Positions 13,104-23,289 of a stretch of 41,629 nt of DNA are shown here, piece after piece. Position 1 is the stretch's first letter; every line of letters begins with the position of its first letter. The DNA is from a virus: IMG/VR virus record IMGVR_UViG_3300009285_000433, positions 1 to 41,629 of that record. One strand, 5' to 3'. Position numbers and translations under genes: made by a program. The notes under the pieces are model-generated. The model saw nothing but the letters and a program-made list of their open reading frames with translations. It was not told where the DNA came from and did no database searches.

Positions 13104-14762
13104 ATGGCGTTAGCAGCTAGCGAGATTGTAGCAAAGTCTGTAGCTCTTAAGCGTTATTGGGGAGTGCGCGACAAGAAGTTTAAAGAGTGGTATGGGCAAA
13201 TCAGAATGCTAGATACTCTTGCTCAGAGAGACATGGAGTCATTCGTGGGCAATGACCCAAGAGCTGCCTACAATCTTATCTCTTATATTCTGGAGCAGAA
13301 GATTCCACATAGATTTCCTCCCGGCATTCTTAGTGCTGAACAAGTTGCTCCTTCTGCTCAGCTTTCCAGCATGTTTGATACAATATGGGAAAACGTAACT
13401 GAAGACTACAGAGCTCGTGGCAGAAGATTCTTGAGAGACTTAGTAAGATTTCTCTTAGCCACAGGTTGGTATTCTGTATTTGCCGTTCCATCAGAAGATG
13501 GTTCATTCTTTGCTGCGGAAGTTTGGCATCCTATAACAGTCTACCCAACATGGACTGACATCTTATCAGAATGTGCTCATATCTTCAATCCAGGGAAGTC
13601 AGCAATTGAAAGCATGTCCGTAAGAAATGGGTGGAATCTTCAGTCTCCTCCTAGTGATAGCACTACTGTTTATGATTACTGGTGGGTGGAGCGTCAGACT
13701 GCTACTTTATCGGTTCATAATTCTATCATCATTGGTAATCAACAAGTTAAGCCAGACTTTGTTGAGACTCGTTTTACACGCATTCCAATCTTCATCGCTC
13801 CCTGTGGCGGATTACCTGATACTGGAGAGATGGCTGGAGATAACTGGAAAGCAGAGATTGGGCAGAGTTTCATTGCTACTAATGAGAATGTCTTGAAAAC
13901 ATTTAATAAGTGGTGGACTTTTATGATACAGTTGCTGAGAGATACTGCTCAGCCAAGAACATTTGAGAGGACTTCCAGCGCTAAACAGATTGTTCAACCT
14001 GAGACTTGGTATCGTAGAGGCGCTCACTACAAGATTGGTCTCCAAGATGAGATTGGCTTCATCAATCCTCCGCCAGTTCCTGTTGAACTCAGAAGCATGC
14101 AGTTAGACCTAGAAGCAATGCGAGATAGAGGCGGCCCAAGCAGTTCAATGTTTGGCAGTATCACTAACAGAATGACTGCCTACGCAATGAGTCAAGTTGC
14201 CGCCACTACAAATCAGTTAGCTAAGGATTTCCACTTGGGCATCATTGACTGCATCTCAGACATAGATAACTTCTTCTACAATCTCATTAAGGAGAATAAC
14301 TATAAGCCTTATGAGTTAGATTTACCACAAGGACTTCCTGAAGTTGCTAAGCTCACCGCTGAGTATGAACTGAGAATTCCTGGCGATCTTGTCCAGCGAG
14401 CCACTACTGCTCGTATGCTTAATCCAGAATTTGAACTTAGTGATGAGCGTATCATGGAAGAGCTATTCCCTGAGATAAAGAATCCTACGGAGGAACTTGC
14501 CAGAATAAGAGCAAGCAAAGCTCGTAAGCATCCCATCTATGCTATGATTAGTTTAGCTGAAGCACTTAAGCAAGAAGCCTTACTACTTCAAAATAGTGGG
14601 GATAGAGAAGGCGCCGAGCTTTATACAGCCGCAGCAGAACGTATGGAGCAGGAGATTATTGGTCAACAAGAGCAACAACCTGGACAAGCTACTCAACAAG
14701 TTGGAGTTAGGCCAGAAGTTTTACCGCCGTCTGAGCCTAGAGCGCCAAGAGGAGCAGTATAA
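13104..14762 (+). CDS. Portal protein
   Basis: 552 residues, usual portal length, placed directly after the large terminase and before the capsid cluster. Motif-level similarity is weak; the call rests on size, position and a mixed alpha/beta body with a long helical region (about 340-420, including NRMTAYAMSQVAATTNQLA) and a Gln/Pro-rich tail, as in other portals. It would form the dodecameric ring through which DNA enters and leaves the head. The stop overlaps the next ATG (TAATG). Confidence 0.8.
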   Translation: MALAASEIVAKSVALKRYWGVRDKKFKEWYGQIRMLDTLAQRDMESFVGNDPRAAYNLISYILEQKIPHRFPPGILSAEQVAPSAQLSSMFDTIWENVTEDYRARGRRFLRDLVRFLLATGWYSVFAVPSEDGSFFAAEVWHPITVYPTWTDILSECAHIFNPGKSAIESMSVRNGWNLQSPPSDSTTVYDYWWVERQTATLSVHNSIIIGNQQVKPDFVETRFTRIPIFIAPCGGLPDTGEMAGDNWKAEIGQSFIATNENVLKTFNKWWTFMIQLLRDTAQPRTFERTSSAKQIVQPETWYRRGAHYKIGLQDEIGFINPPPVPVELRSMQLDLEAMRDRGGPSSSMFGSITNRMTAYAMSQVAATTNQLAKDFHLGIIDCISDIDNFFYNLIKENNYKPYELDLPQGLPEVAKLTAEYELRIPGDLVQRATTARMLNPEFELSDERIMEELFPEIKNPTEELARIRASKARKHPIYAMISLAEALKQEALLLQNSGDREGAELYTAAAERMEQEIIGQQEQQPGQATQQVGVRPEVLPPSEPRAPRGAV

Positions 14763-17700
14763 TGCCAGAACCGAAGAATGGTGAACCTACAAAGTTTCCT
14801 TCACCTCCTGAGGCTTTTCAGCGTAACTTGGCTGACTGGTCGAAGCAATATCAGTTTTACTCAGGGAAAACGCAAGGAATACAGCAACAAATAACTTTGC
14901 TTACCGATGAGATGAATAGACTTATGCCACTTGCTGCCAAGCATGAAGAGCGTGTGGGACACGCAATTTTTACCGGAACTGAAGGTATCTTATTGACAGG
15001 TAGTCTTGTTACTCCTGAAATGAAAGCTGCTAAGAAGCGAATAGCAGAACTTGAACCTCAGCTAATTGTAGTTAATAATCAGTTTGTGGAAAACTTTTTC
15101 TTTCTTAACTTGTATAGTATTATTCCAGCGCTTATTAATGGAAAAGCTGTTAACTCTGTAGACGAGTCGTTGGCAGCAATCAGCACAGCAAATGTGTCTC
15201 CAGAAGTAGTCAAGGCCGCTAGAGAGCAGATTTCTGCCTTGCTTTCTTCTAGAGACAAGGGAACATTGCCATTTGGTCTTCCTGGAATAGACGAAGAGCC
15301 TGTTGTGGATTCTGAGATAGAATTGCCTCCACTTCAACCCCCTACCGAAAAGAAGATTGTTCCTCTATCGCTTCATCGTCTAACGATTGACGCTCTAATT
15401 AAGAGTTTAACTACTCCAAAGATTCCTGTAACTACAATGACAAAGGAAGAGTATAGTCAATTTCTTGCCGAGAAGAATTACAGTGCAGAAGATATTGACG
15501 CTGAGACTGAGATTACTGTTGAAAAGTTAGTAGCTGAGGCGCAGAATCGTAAGAGTATGCTTGACGCTTACGTGACAGAGTCAGCTAGGATGCCTTCACG
15601 GACTCTTTCAGATATACTTAAGATGACAATTGTTAATCCTCCTCTTGCCACTCTTGAAGCATTGGGTATCTACTACCAGCATACAAGTCAGCCAGCAAGT
15701 GGTTGGCTTTATGGTAGTCCCGACTTATTAGCCCAACAGATGCGTAGCATTATAACTCTAACTGGAGATGAGTCAAAATTTGCTAAAGAAGGAATTCCAG
15801 ATGTTGCCGCCGCTGTTCAGCAGTATATTAACATGCATCCAGAGGGCGGTAGAATGGCTGACGCTTACGCCTACGCGTGGAATAGATGGAAGGCTCCCGG
15901 CCCGCCAGTCCTAGACTTCATTCTCAAGTATATGATTATGGAAGGTGTTGTAGACCCTACAAACTTCTTAGGATGGGGTTACATTACGAAAGGACTGAGA
16001 GCGCTCGGCCCGGCTGGAAGAGTTCTTGCTGTAGGAAATGTAGCGTTAGGAGATGTTCTTGAAGCTCCATTTGATTTTGCTAAGTGGATAGGTAATAGTG
16101 TTATTCCTAAGACAATTCGTCAGCAAGCTACTATGTTTTCTCGCAACTCTGAGCAAGTCATTAAAGTAGCTTTCGAGAAGTATCACAACGGTAGTATTCC
16201 TCTTTATCAGATGAACTCTAAGCAACTTGAAGAAGCTGGTAAGTTTGCTCTTGCTCATCTTGCTAAGAATCCAACCGCTGACGATGATATGGCGTTAGCT
16301 GCCAAGGAATTACTTGTTCATGTCTATGTCAGTAAAAAGGACGTAACTGGATGGATGACTAGACTGAAAAGAATAGGCTCTGAGCCAATGGATGAGAAGC
16401 GTATTACTCCACAGACACTCAAGAACTTATCCGACATCTTTGAAAACGTCTTTAATAAGAAAACAACTGCTGTAGAGGAAGCAGGAAGTCTTCTGAAAGT
16501 TCTTGGCGTCATGGATGGTTCAGACGATGCTTATAAGCTGGCTGAGAGACTTCTCGTAGACCGTGCTAATTGGATTTTTGATAACGCCTTATCGTTTACT
16601 GCCGAAACGAATACAAGGAGAGCTTTATCAGCACTTAGTAATAAGCAGTCTAAGATATATGAAGCTATAGTATCTAATGACGTTCAGAAAGAGGCAATGA
16701 AAGCTGGTCGCTTTGCGCTCTTCACATATAACATTGAGCGTAAGTATGTTGGTTCTTGGGCGCACTACATTAACAGATATGTAATTAGGTCAGCAGCCGA
16801 TACTTATCTGACTTTTGCTGGCTACGGCTTTGGTAATGCTGGTGAAGACTTGTGGAGGTCATTACTTGGTGGAGTTAAGCCTGGTAGAGCAACTATTGAT
16901 GACATAGACACAGCCTTTATAGGATTGATGAGCGACCCAACACTTCGCGTCAGAGGCTTGTCTGAGATGATTGGGCAACTTCGTGAAGTAGATGAGTTTG
17001 CTTGGCATAACTGGATTTTGACTTTCTCTACTTTATGGGCAGGAGTTCCCACTTATCTTGTGTCAGGGGGAAAAGTTACTCCTCGTCAAGTTGGCGAGAA
17101 AGCAATGCAGTTCATGGTAGAGATGCCTGGTGCTTTCTCAGCAGATGTCAGAAGAAACTTTGTCTTAGGGAAGTTTGGTCAGATACTTGCCGAGACTGGC
17201 GGAGACACCTACAAGGCACTTGCTGATCTTGTTCCTCGTAAGTTACCAAGTGAATTAGACGGTGCGCAGAAATGGGTAAAAAGAAATCTTATCAGAGACT
17301 TGGATAACTTAATACTTTCGGGAAAACTTACAAGCGATAACATTGTGGCAATTGAGAGACTGAAAGCTCGTTATACTGTTGACAAGATTGTGGGGGCGGA
17401 AATCGATGACATACTTACGAGATACCCTGAGATTTCTCCATCTTCACGCAGTCTTACAAAGAGTGCTTATGCTGACCATTCTTTGATGAAGTCTTCTGAA
17501 TCTATTGACGCTCATATGAGACTTGTAGATGCTGAAGAAACTGACGATTTCCTTCGTAGTCCTGAGCGAGCCGTAGAAAACTTTGACAACCTCACTACTT
17601 ATCTTACATCACTAGAGGTTAAAAATCCCAAGGATATGGCAGAGTTAATTACTGCTATTCACAGGATGACAGTTACCTATAGTATGCTCCCCGACCAAGT

Positions 17701-20700
17701 AACGGCTAGAGCGACAATCAAGAGCAGAGGTCTTCCTATCGATGACAGACGATTACAGTTTGACACTGAGTCAGATAGAATTTATAGTTTCTTAGATAAA
17801 GCTGGCGTAGACATGGACAGAGTAGTGGATAGAATTAGTCAGACATCCAAAGGACTTAGATATTCTCCTAGTATTGATTGGAATACTGTATCATTTGTTG
17901 GCATTCCTGATTTGGCGTTAAGAGCAAATCTTCGTTCTATTGCGGATAAACTTCCGCTTGAAATAAAAAGTAATGTGCGTAGTATAGAAATCTCAGCAGA
18001 AAAAATTAAACGCCTTACTCCGGGGTCAGGCGCTCATTTTAACCCAAACAACGGTTCTATTGTTATAAGAGACGTTAAGATTGCTTCTGACCCTGTTACT
18101 TTAGAACACGAACTTGCTCATAGTTGGGTCTATAACAAGATAACTAATGAGGGCGACACGTTTCTTGCCGAATTTGCTGATAGTATTCTTGACTTAAAGA
18201 GTGCTAAAGCAATCTCAGCGAGGCGTGTAGATAACCCGAACGTAAGTTACAACGAATTTAAAGGTGTCCACGAGGATTTTTCTGTTCTCTTTTCTTCTTA
18301 CATTGAAACGCCAGAGAAGCTTACTAAAAGAGAACTTGCTTATTTTGAGAAAGTTCTCCCTAAGACTCTTCCTAGTGTTAAGGTGCCAGTTACTCAGCAA
18401 GCCGCTACTCAACGGTATCTGGATTTGGTTACTTCTGCTCATAAAGTGGTCAGAGACGCAAAAGCGCAAGATATTGTTTTTAGACAGTCATTCTTTGCTG
18501 ACGCTACTCAAAGAGACTTAAGAGACAATTCTTTTTGGAATAGATTCTACGCTAGTGAAATGTCTTATTGGAAGAATGTAAACAAGCAGATTGCTGTTAT
18601 CAATAGTCAGCTTCATCAAGCTATCGAGGATATAACAACAGCTTCTGGAAGAAGACGTCCAGCTCGTCCTGCTATCAAAGTTGTTGGCAGACCTCTTGCT
18701 CCTGCTGATGTTGCTAAGCTTGTTGGAACTAGAGGAGACGACCTCAGCAGAATGCTTCTAGATACGCTCATTCCAGAAGGCGACAAGGATTACTTTGTAG
18801 AATATGTCAGCGGCTTGGTTAGACAAGGCTACGATGAGGGCTTTGATAAGGCTTCCATTGGTGCTATATACGACCAGATAGCTGCCAGTATCCAAGTTGA
18901 CCCTAACAGCGCGTCCTGGTTTAGAATTAGACAGAAACAGGTAGAGTCAATGGGTCAGGACTTACATGACCTCTACAACGCTAAGCTACTCCCAAAAGAG
19001 CAGAAAGAAGCGATAGACAAACTAATTGATGAGACAGCAAAGAAAGCAGATGTAATTTTAGGTAGCGGAATTTTTAATAAAGAAGAGTGGGATAAGACTC
19101 GTCAGTCTGCTCTTGACGAGTCTCTTAAGTGGTTCTATAAGGAATATGTTGACTACTCTCACGCTAACGGATTGGATGCTATCATGACTCAGCTGTATCC
19201 TTTTTGGCGTTACGAAAGTCAACGTTGGCTCTGGTTACCTCGCTCATTTATTCGTCATCCTGGCACTTTAACTACTTGGGGAAGGTGGGAAGATAATACT
19301 GATTATGGCTATATTCACATTCCTGGCACTAGTATAGATATCAATCCAGCAAGAGGCACTGTTTACGGCCCGTGGAGTTCAAGATTGCTCAGGAGAGACT
19401 ATCCTGAATACTATGACGAACTTGAGGGTATGGGAGGTCTTGTAGGATTCTTTGATTTTGTCAGTCGTTACGGCTTCTACCCTAATGTTATCTTTGGAGC
19501 GCTTCAAGCTCAGTATGGAGGCTCTACAGGACAACTTGGCGGCATACTTCCATCAATAGCTTCCACTCCGCTCAACGCTATGATAGCAGCGTTTCCAGAT
19601 AACAAGCTTGTAGAGTTCATCTCTGAGCGAGTCTTTCCTGAGCAGTTTAGACAATACTTGACTGCTCGTGGTGTAGATGACTTAGGTGGCGATGGTTCGT
19701 TGCTTTATGCTAAGAGAAAAGCTGGGCAAGCAATTACTCTAGAAGAGGAAGCAATGTGGGCACAGGCTAGAAGGTCAACAGCACTTCATAGTGCTCTCTT
19801 TGAACAATTAGGATTTGCTCGTATGAAGAGCGACGAGTCTTACGCATTAGCTCAAGCGTCTACCGCATTTATTGAAGAACAATGGGGCTACACAGCAGAC
19901 CAGCAACGTCAACTTAGACTTAGGGATGAGAAGATATGGGATTTGATTGGAGGACTTGACCCTTGGGAAACTGCTATGTTACAGGAATTAGAGTTCTTCA
20001 AGTATAGTGGTAGTGCCAATCCTCTTCTGCCATCCTACAAGCAAGCGATACTTAACAATATAGAACTTGATTGGGCAGATGTAATGAGCTACTCAGAAGC
20101 ACAGGTAGTTGAGACTCAGTTACTTCAACAGGACTTTCTAGTCGGTTCCGAACGAGGTAGACTTGCTCCAGATGATTTCTTACATCGTGTCAGAGACCTA
20201 TACAGAAAGCGTCGTGAGTATATTGACGAAAAGACAAAAGCCAATCCTCTCATGTTACTAGAGAATAGAACTGACTTCTACGCAAAATATAAAGACCCAA
20301 TGCCTGTCCAGTCTCCTTACAACGAGCTCATGGATTTATACTTTAGCATAGAACTAGAGGATGCTGTTGACCCAGGCACTGGTGAGAGAACATTTGATTG
20401 GGATAAGTATTGGGCTAACAAGGGAATGATTGAAGATGCCATTCCAGAAGCAGACAAAGGTAAGTGGGATGCTTTCTTGTCTCGCCATACAATCCCGATA
20501 ATGCAGGTATGGCAAGATGTCTATAATACATACTTCAAGAAGTATTATGGCTTGTGGGATAGAATACTGAGCGCTTACTCAGATACAGAACAGCAACTTA
20601 TCAATGAATACTTGTTCCTAGAAAAGACTGGTCAGCAACTAGATAGACAAGCAATTATTAAAGATACTGTATCTGAGAAAGATGGTAAGCAACTTATCAG

Positions 20701-20866
20701 CAGTTTTCGCTCTCTTGTGTCCGACGAGCGAGAAGCGCTTCGCTACGCTAACCCTCATCTTGACGCTTGGCTCTTTTACTGGGGAAGAGTAAAGTCATTC
20801 AAGACTGCGAAAGCCGAAGAGACTTACAAACGACTTGCTAAGCAAACAGGAAGGAGGATTGATTAA
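14762..20866 (+). CDS. Giant virion-associated protein with HExxH metallopeptidase domain
   Basis: 2034 residues, about 15% of the genome, coupled to the portal gene by TAATG. A coiled N-terminus is followed by long helical regions. A glu-zincin-like site is present: HELAH at 1116-1120 and, about 50 residues later, HEDFSVLFSSYIETPEKL (1170-1187), in which Glu1171 would be the third zinc ligand. A conserved-looking YPFWRYESQRWLWL stretch lies near 1478. It resembles the class of large polyvalent phage proteins. Between portal and scaffold genes it is probably an internal virion protein injected with the DNA or a tail-tube substitute. No tape-measure pattern is obvious elsewhere. Confidence 0.75.
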   Translation: MPEPKNGEPTKFPSPPEAFQRNLADWSKQYQFYSGKTQGIQQQITLLTDEMNRLMPLAAKHEERVGHAIFTGTEGILLTGSLVTPEMKAAKKRIAELEPQLIVVNNQFVENFFFLNLYSIIPALINGKAVNSVDESLAAISTANVSPEVVKAAREQISALLSSRDKGTLPFGLPGIDEEPVVDSEIELPPLQPPTEKKIVPLSLHRLTIDALIKSLTTPKIPVTTMTKEEYSQFLAEKNYSAEDIDAETEITVEKLVAEAQNRKSMLDAYVTESARMPSRTLSDILKMTIVNPPLATLEALGIYYQHTSQPASGWLYGSPDLLAQQMRSIITLTGDESKFAKEGIPDVAAAVQQYINMHPEGGRMADAYAYAWNRWKAPGPPVLDFILKYMIMEGVVDPTNFLGWGYITKGLRALGPAGRVLAVGNVALGDVLEAPFDFAKWIGNSVIPKTIRQQATMFSRNSEQVIKVAFEKYHNGSIPLYQMNSKQLEEAGKFALAHLAKNPTADDDMALAAKELLVHVYVSKKDVTGWMTRLKRIGSEPMDEKRITPQTLKNLSDIFENVFNKKTTAVEEAGSLLKVLGVMDGSDDAYKLAERLLVDRANWIFDNALSFTAETNTRRALSALSNKQSKIYEAIVSNDVQKEAMKAGRFALFTYNIERKYVGSWAHYINRYVIRSAADTYLTFAGYGFGNAGEDLWRSLLGGVKPGRATIDDIDTAFIGLMSDPTLRVRGLSEMIGQLREVDEFAWHNWILTFSTLWAGVPTYLVSGGKVTPRQVGEKAMQFMVEMPGAFSADVRRNFVLGKFGQILAETGGDTYKALADLVPRKLPSELDGAQKWVKRNLIRDLDNLILSGKLTSDNIVAIERLKARYTVDKIVGAEIDDILTRYPEISPSSRSLTKSAYADHSLMKSSESIDAHMRLVDAEETDDFLRSPERAVENFDNLTTYLTSLEVKNPKDMAELITAIHRMTVTYSMLPDQVTARATIKSRGLPIDDRRLQFDTESDRIYSFLDKAGVDMDRVVDRISQTSKGLRYSPSIDWNTVSFVGIPDLALRANLRSIADKLPLEIKSNVRSIEISAEKIKRLTPGSGAHFNPNNGSIVIRDVKIASDPVTLEHELAHSWVYNKITNEGDTFLAEFADSILDLKSAKAISARRVDNPNVSYNEFKGVHEDFSVLFSSYIETPEKLTKRELAYFEKVLPKTLPSVKVPVTQQAATQRYLDLVTSAHKVVRDAKAQDIVFRQSFFADATQRDLRDNSFWNRFYASEMSYWKNVNKQIAVINSQLHQAIEDITTASGRRRPARPAIKVVGRPLAPADVAKLVGTRGDDLSRMLLDTLIPEGDKDYFVEYVSGLVRQGYDEGFDKASIGAIYDQIAASIQVDPNSASWFRIRQKQVESMGQDLHDLYNAKLLPKEQKEAIDKLIDETAKKADVILGSGIFNKEEWDKTRQSALDESLKWFYKEYVDYSHANGLDAIMTQLYPFWRYESQRWLWLPRSFIRHPGTLTTWGRWEDNTDYGYIHIPGTSIDINPARGTVYGPWSSRLLRRDYPEYYDELEGMGGLVGFFDFVSRYGFYPNVIFGALQAQYGGSTGQLGGILPSIASTPLNAMIAAFPDNKLVEFISERVFPEQFRQYLTARGVDDLGGDGSLLYAKRKAGQAITLEEEAMWAQARRSTALHSALFEQLGFARMKSDESYALAQASTAFIEEQWGYTADQQRQLRLRDEKIWDLIGGLDPWETAMLQELEFFKYSGSANPLLPSYKQAILNNIELDWADVMSYSEAQVVETQLLQQDFLVGSERGRLAPDDFLHRVRDLYRKRREYIDEKTKANPLMLLENRTDFYAKYKDPMPVQSPYNELMDLYFSIELEDAVDPGTGERTFDWDKYWANKGMIEDAIPEADKGKWDAFLSRHTIPIMQVWQDVYNTYFKKYYGLWDRILSAYSDTEQQLINEYLFLEKTGQQLDRQAIIKDTVSEKDGKQLISSFRSLVSDEREALRYANPHLDAWLFYWGRVKSFKTAKAEETYKRLAKQTGRRID

Positions 20867-20885
20867 TGAATAAATATATTTAATC

Positions 20886-20937
20886 ATCTGTATAATGATA
20901 ATATGATTATACATATAATTCATTATATATATTGAAG
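20886..20937 (+). promoter_or_regulatory. AT-rich control element, copy C
   Basis: Third copy; 28 bases (ATAATATGATTATACATATAATTCATTA) are identical with copy A. It ends in the -35 box of promoter P6 with the same six-base distance from core to -35 as copy B, so the two are arranged alike. Confidence 0.7.
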
Positions 20938-20960
20938 AGAGTCTGTAAGTAGTGTATAAT
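20932..20960 (+). promoter_or_regulatory. Sigma-70-type promoter, rightward (P6)
   Basis: TTGAAG (20932-20937), 17-base spacer, TATAAT (20955-20960). Gives the scaffold and capsid genes their own start, separate from the packaging genes, which would allow a high capsid dose. Confidence 0.8.
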
Positions 20961-20987
20961 AGATTTAGAAGATGGAGGTAAAGATAA

Positions 20988-21560
20988 ATGACTGATGAGT
21001 TGACCTACTCATTAGACAGTAAGGATGGCACTGTAATAGCGAAAGACAACAAGGGTGTTGAAGTTCGCTATGTTAAGGAGTCTGATTTACTGGCAATTAA
21101 GGGGAGCAAAGAGAGCGCTATTAAGGATGCTGAAACTGCTAAGACTCAGGCAATTGCTGACGCAACCAGCAAAGTTGAAGCAGAGCATCAGAAAGTTCTC
21201 CAAGCTGAGGCTAGAGTATCTAGTCTGGAAGAACAGATTAAGCAGGGTGGAGGAAGTGCTGCAGAGCTGGTAAAGGCAAAAGCAGACCTTGAGGCTACCA
21301 AGAAAAGTAGTGAGATGCTGGGCAACAAGCACCTGGAATTAAGGAGAAGTGTCATTGTAGCAACCTACGGCATTCCAATTACTACAGTAGCCACGAAAGA
21401 TTTGGCTGCTCTTGACCTATACGAGGAAGCATTGAAGGCTGTCATTGGGGATAAGAAATTAGGAAAATTTGCTATAGGTGGCGGAGGTGGAGCAAGTGCT
21501 CTTCAAGGTAAATCCCCAATTGAATTGGCTAGAGACGGCTACGCGTCCAGTAATAAGTAA
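20988..21560 (+). CDS. Scaffold-like protein
   Basis: 190 residues: a long coiled coil (about 35-115, rich in Ala/Glu/Lys/Gln), a short compact part, then a Gly-rich stretch (AIGGGGGASALQG) and a charged C-terminus. A coiled-coil protein immediately before the major capsid gene is the normal place of the scaffold that guides head assembly. First gene after promoter P6. Confidence 0.7.
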   Translation: MTDELTYSLDSKDGTVIAKDNKGVEVRYVKESDLLAIKGSKESAIKDAETAKTQAIADATSKVEAEHQKVLQAEARVSSLEEQIKQGGGSAAELVKAKADLEATKKSSEMLGNKHLELRRSVIVATYGIPITTVATKDLAALDLYEEALKAVIGDKKLGKFAIGGGGGASALQGKSPIELARDGYASSNK

Positions 21561-21577
21561 TAAGGAGGAGTAACACA

Positions 21578-22558
21578 ATGCCTTGGACATTAGCAGAACT
21601 CAGCAAGATAGAAACAGACCCACTGCGTAAGTCTGTCATTGATGGACTGATACTAGAGTCTAACTTGCTTGAGCTATTACCTTGGGAAACAATCGGTAAA
21701 CTTGCCACAACTGTAGTCCGCTACAAGGACTTACCATCCTTTGGCTACAGAAAGATAAATGAGGGCTTCGTTGAGTCTATTGGGCACTTTGAGCAGAAGG
21801 TGGAGACTATCAGTCTTGGTGGTCTTGACATCGATACTGACAAAGCAATTGCCCGTGCTAGTAACACTATCGCTGACGCCAGAGCAATTCAGCAGACAAT
21901 GGCTTTGAAGTCAGCTGCTTACCAGTTTAACTGGAAGTTCGTCGCTGGTAATCCTAACTCAGACCCAGAAGAGTTTAAGGGAATAAGACTTCGTGTAGAT
22001 AACATCTATGATGAAGGCTTTACTGACCAGAAGTTTGCCTGTAATGATGTTGATACAGGCATTCTGAACAGCTCAGCTACTATCCACGCTTTCTTGAATG
22101 ACCTGGACAAGCTGCTCTACGCCATTGATGGGCACAACCCAGATTTCCTGCTCATGAACAAGAAGATGTTGCTGGCACTCAGAGCGGCTCTGAGACAAGA
22201 GAAACTGCTGAACAATTCTCAGGATATGTTCGGCAGGGTCATCGACATGTATGGCGGCACCAGACTGATTGATATTGGAGTCAGAGCTGACCAGACAACT
22301 GAGATAATCCTGAACACTGAGACAGCTGCTGGAGCGGCTTCTGGAGGAACTGAATGCACCAGTATCTATGCTGTGAAGTTTGGCATAGGTGATAAGCTGT
22401 GGGGCATTCAGGAGTATCCAATGGAAATTACTGACTTAGGAGAGCTTCAGACAGCTCCAGTTTACCGCACTAGAGTAGACTGGCCTCATGGACTTGCCGG
22501 AGTAACTCCTCGCAGTATGGCTCGTATGTATGGCATAGTGCCAGACAACTCAGCCTAG
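21578..22558 (+). CDS. Major capsid protein
   Basis: 326 residues. N-terminal helix, then the pattern FGYRKINEGFVESIGHFEQK with ISLGGLDIDTDKAIA (about 48-85), DARAIQQTMALKSAAYQF and a long beta-rich C-terminal half, all typical of HK97-fold capsid proteins of podo- and siphoviruses in this gene position. Strong AAGGAGG upstream. It should be the most abundant virion protein. Confidence 0.85.
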   Translation: MPWTLAELSKIETDPLRKSVIDGLILESNLLELLPWETIGKLATTVVRYKDLPSFGYRKINEGFVESIGHFEQKVETISLGGLDIDTDKAIARASNTIADARAIQQTMALKSAAYQFNWKFVAGNPNSDPEEFKGIRLRVDNIYDEGFTDQKFACNDVDTGILNSSATIHAFLNDLDKLLYAIDGHNPDFLLMNKKMLLALRAALRQEKLLNNSQDMFGRVIDMYGGTRLIDIGVRADQTTEIILNTETAAGAASGGTECTSIYAVKFGIGDKLWGIQEYPMEITDLGELQTAPVYRTRVDWPHGLAGVTPRSMARMYGIVPDNSA

Positions 22559-22587
22559 TAGTAAGTAACGAATGAAGGAGAAAGAAA

Positions 22588-23277
22588 ATGCCATACGATG
22601 CTAACTTAGTTCTTAGAGGACACTACGCTGGAGCCTATGTAGACCTGGATGAGAATGACGCTGTCGCCACTTCCCCTACTGTTAACAGTGATGGAAATGG
22701 AGTGGTGGACTTAGGTGTAGCTGGGTCAGGAGCACTTGGGCTTGACTGTATAGTCCTGCTACACGATGACCCTACTACATACCTGGATACCTGCGACATA
22801 ATCATTCAAGACTCCGACCACTTAACTGATGGTTGGCAGAATCTACTATCATTCCCTCGTCTTTACTGTTATATGAGGGAAGTGCTTGTTACCGACGCTG
22901 CCACAGCTTTCTTGGGGACTGACATAGGACTAGTTCTGACAGCAACCGCAAATGGCGCTGTAGGAAACATAAGAGAAATCAGCAGGAACTTGTTGGTAAA
23001 GAACGCTGCTGGTAAAATCTTTGTTGAGATGACAGGAGCTGGAGACACCTACGCAACTGTTGGCGATACATTGACAGCTACAGCAGGAACAGGTGTCGGG
23101 ATACAAGGAGCTGCCGCCAGAAGAATCCAGACTATGGTAACACTTGTCCGCAGGTTTTCAACTCCTAAGCGCTATATCAGGTGTAGCATTACAGTATCCG
23201 CTGGCGGAAACTTTGGAGACGTGGACATACTGGTAACTGGTTCCCAACACAGCCACGTTAATAATCTTTATCATTAA
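22588..23277 (+). CDS. Capsid decoration-like protein, long paralogue
   Basis: 229 residues opening MPYDANLVLRG. The N-terminal part and the C-terminal VRRFSTPKRYIRCSITVSAGG match the next protein (VRRFDSNKEFIRAKIDI), but this copy has about 90 extra residues in the middle. Beta-rich and soluble, directly after the major capsid gene: a head decoration or cement protein is likely. Confidence 0.65.
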   Translation: MPYDANLVLRGHYAGAYVDLDENDAVATSPTVNSDGNGVVDLGVAGSGALGLDCIVLLHDDPTTYLDTCDIIIQDSDHLTDGWQNLLSFPRLYCYMREVLVTDAATAFLGTDIGLVLTATANGAVGNIREISRNLLVKNAAGKIFVEMTGAGDTYATVGDTLTATAGTGVGIQGAAARRIQTMVTLVRRFSTPKRYIRCSITVSAGGNFGDVDILVTGSQHSHVNNLYH

Positions 23278-23289
23278 GGAGGAAGGAAA

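Larger units (their letters stand above)
20867..20987 (+). promoter_or_regulatory. Intergenic control region before the capsid genes
   Basis: Holds a small AT-rich inverted repeat (GATTAA/TTAATC just after the giant gene), copy C of the control element and promoter P6. The ribosome site GGAGG follows. Confidence 0.6.
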
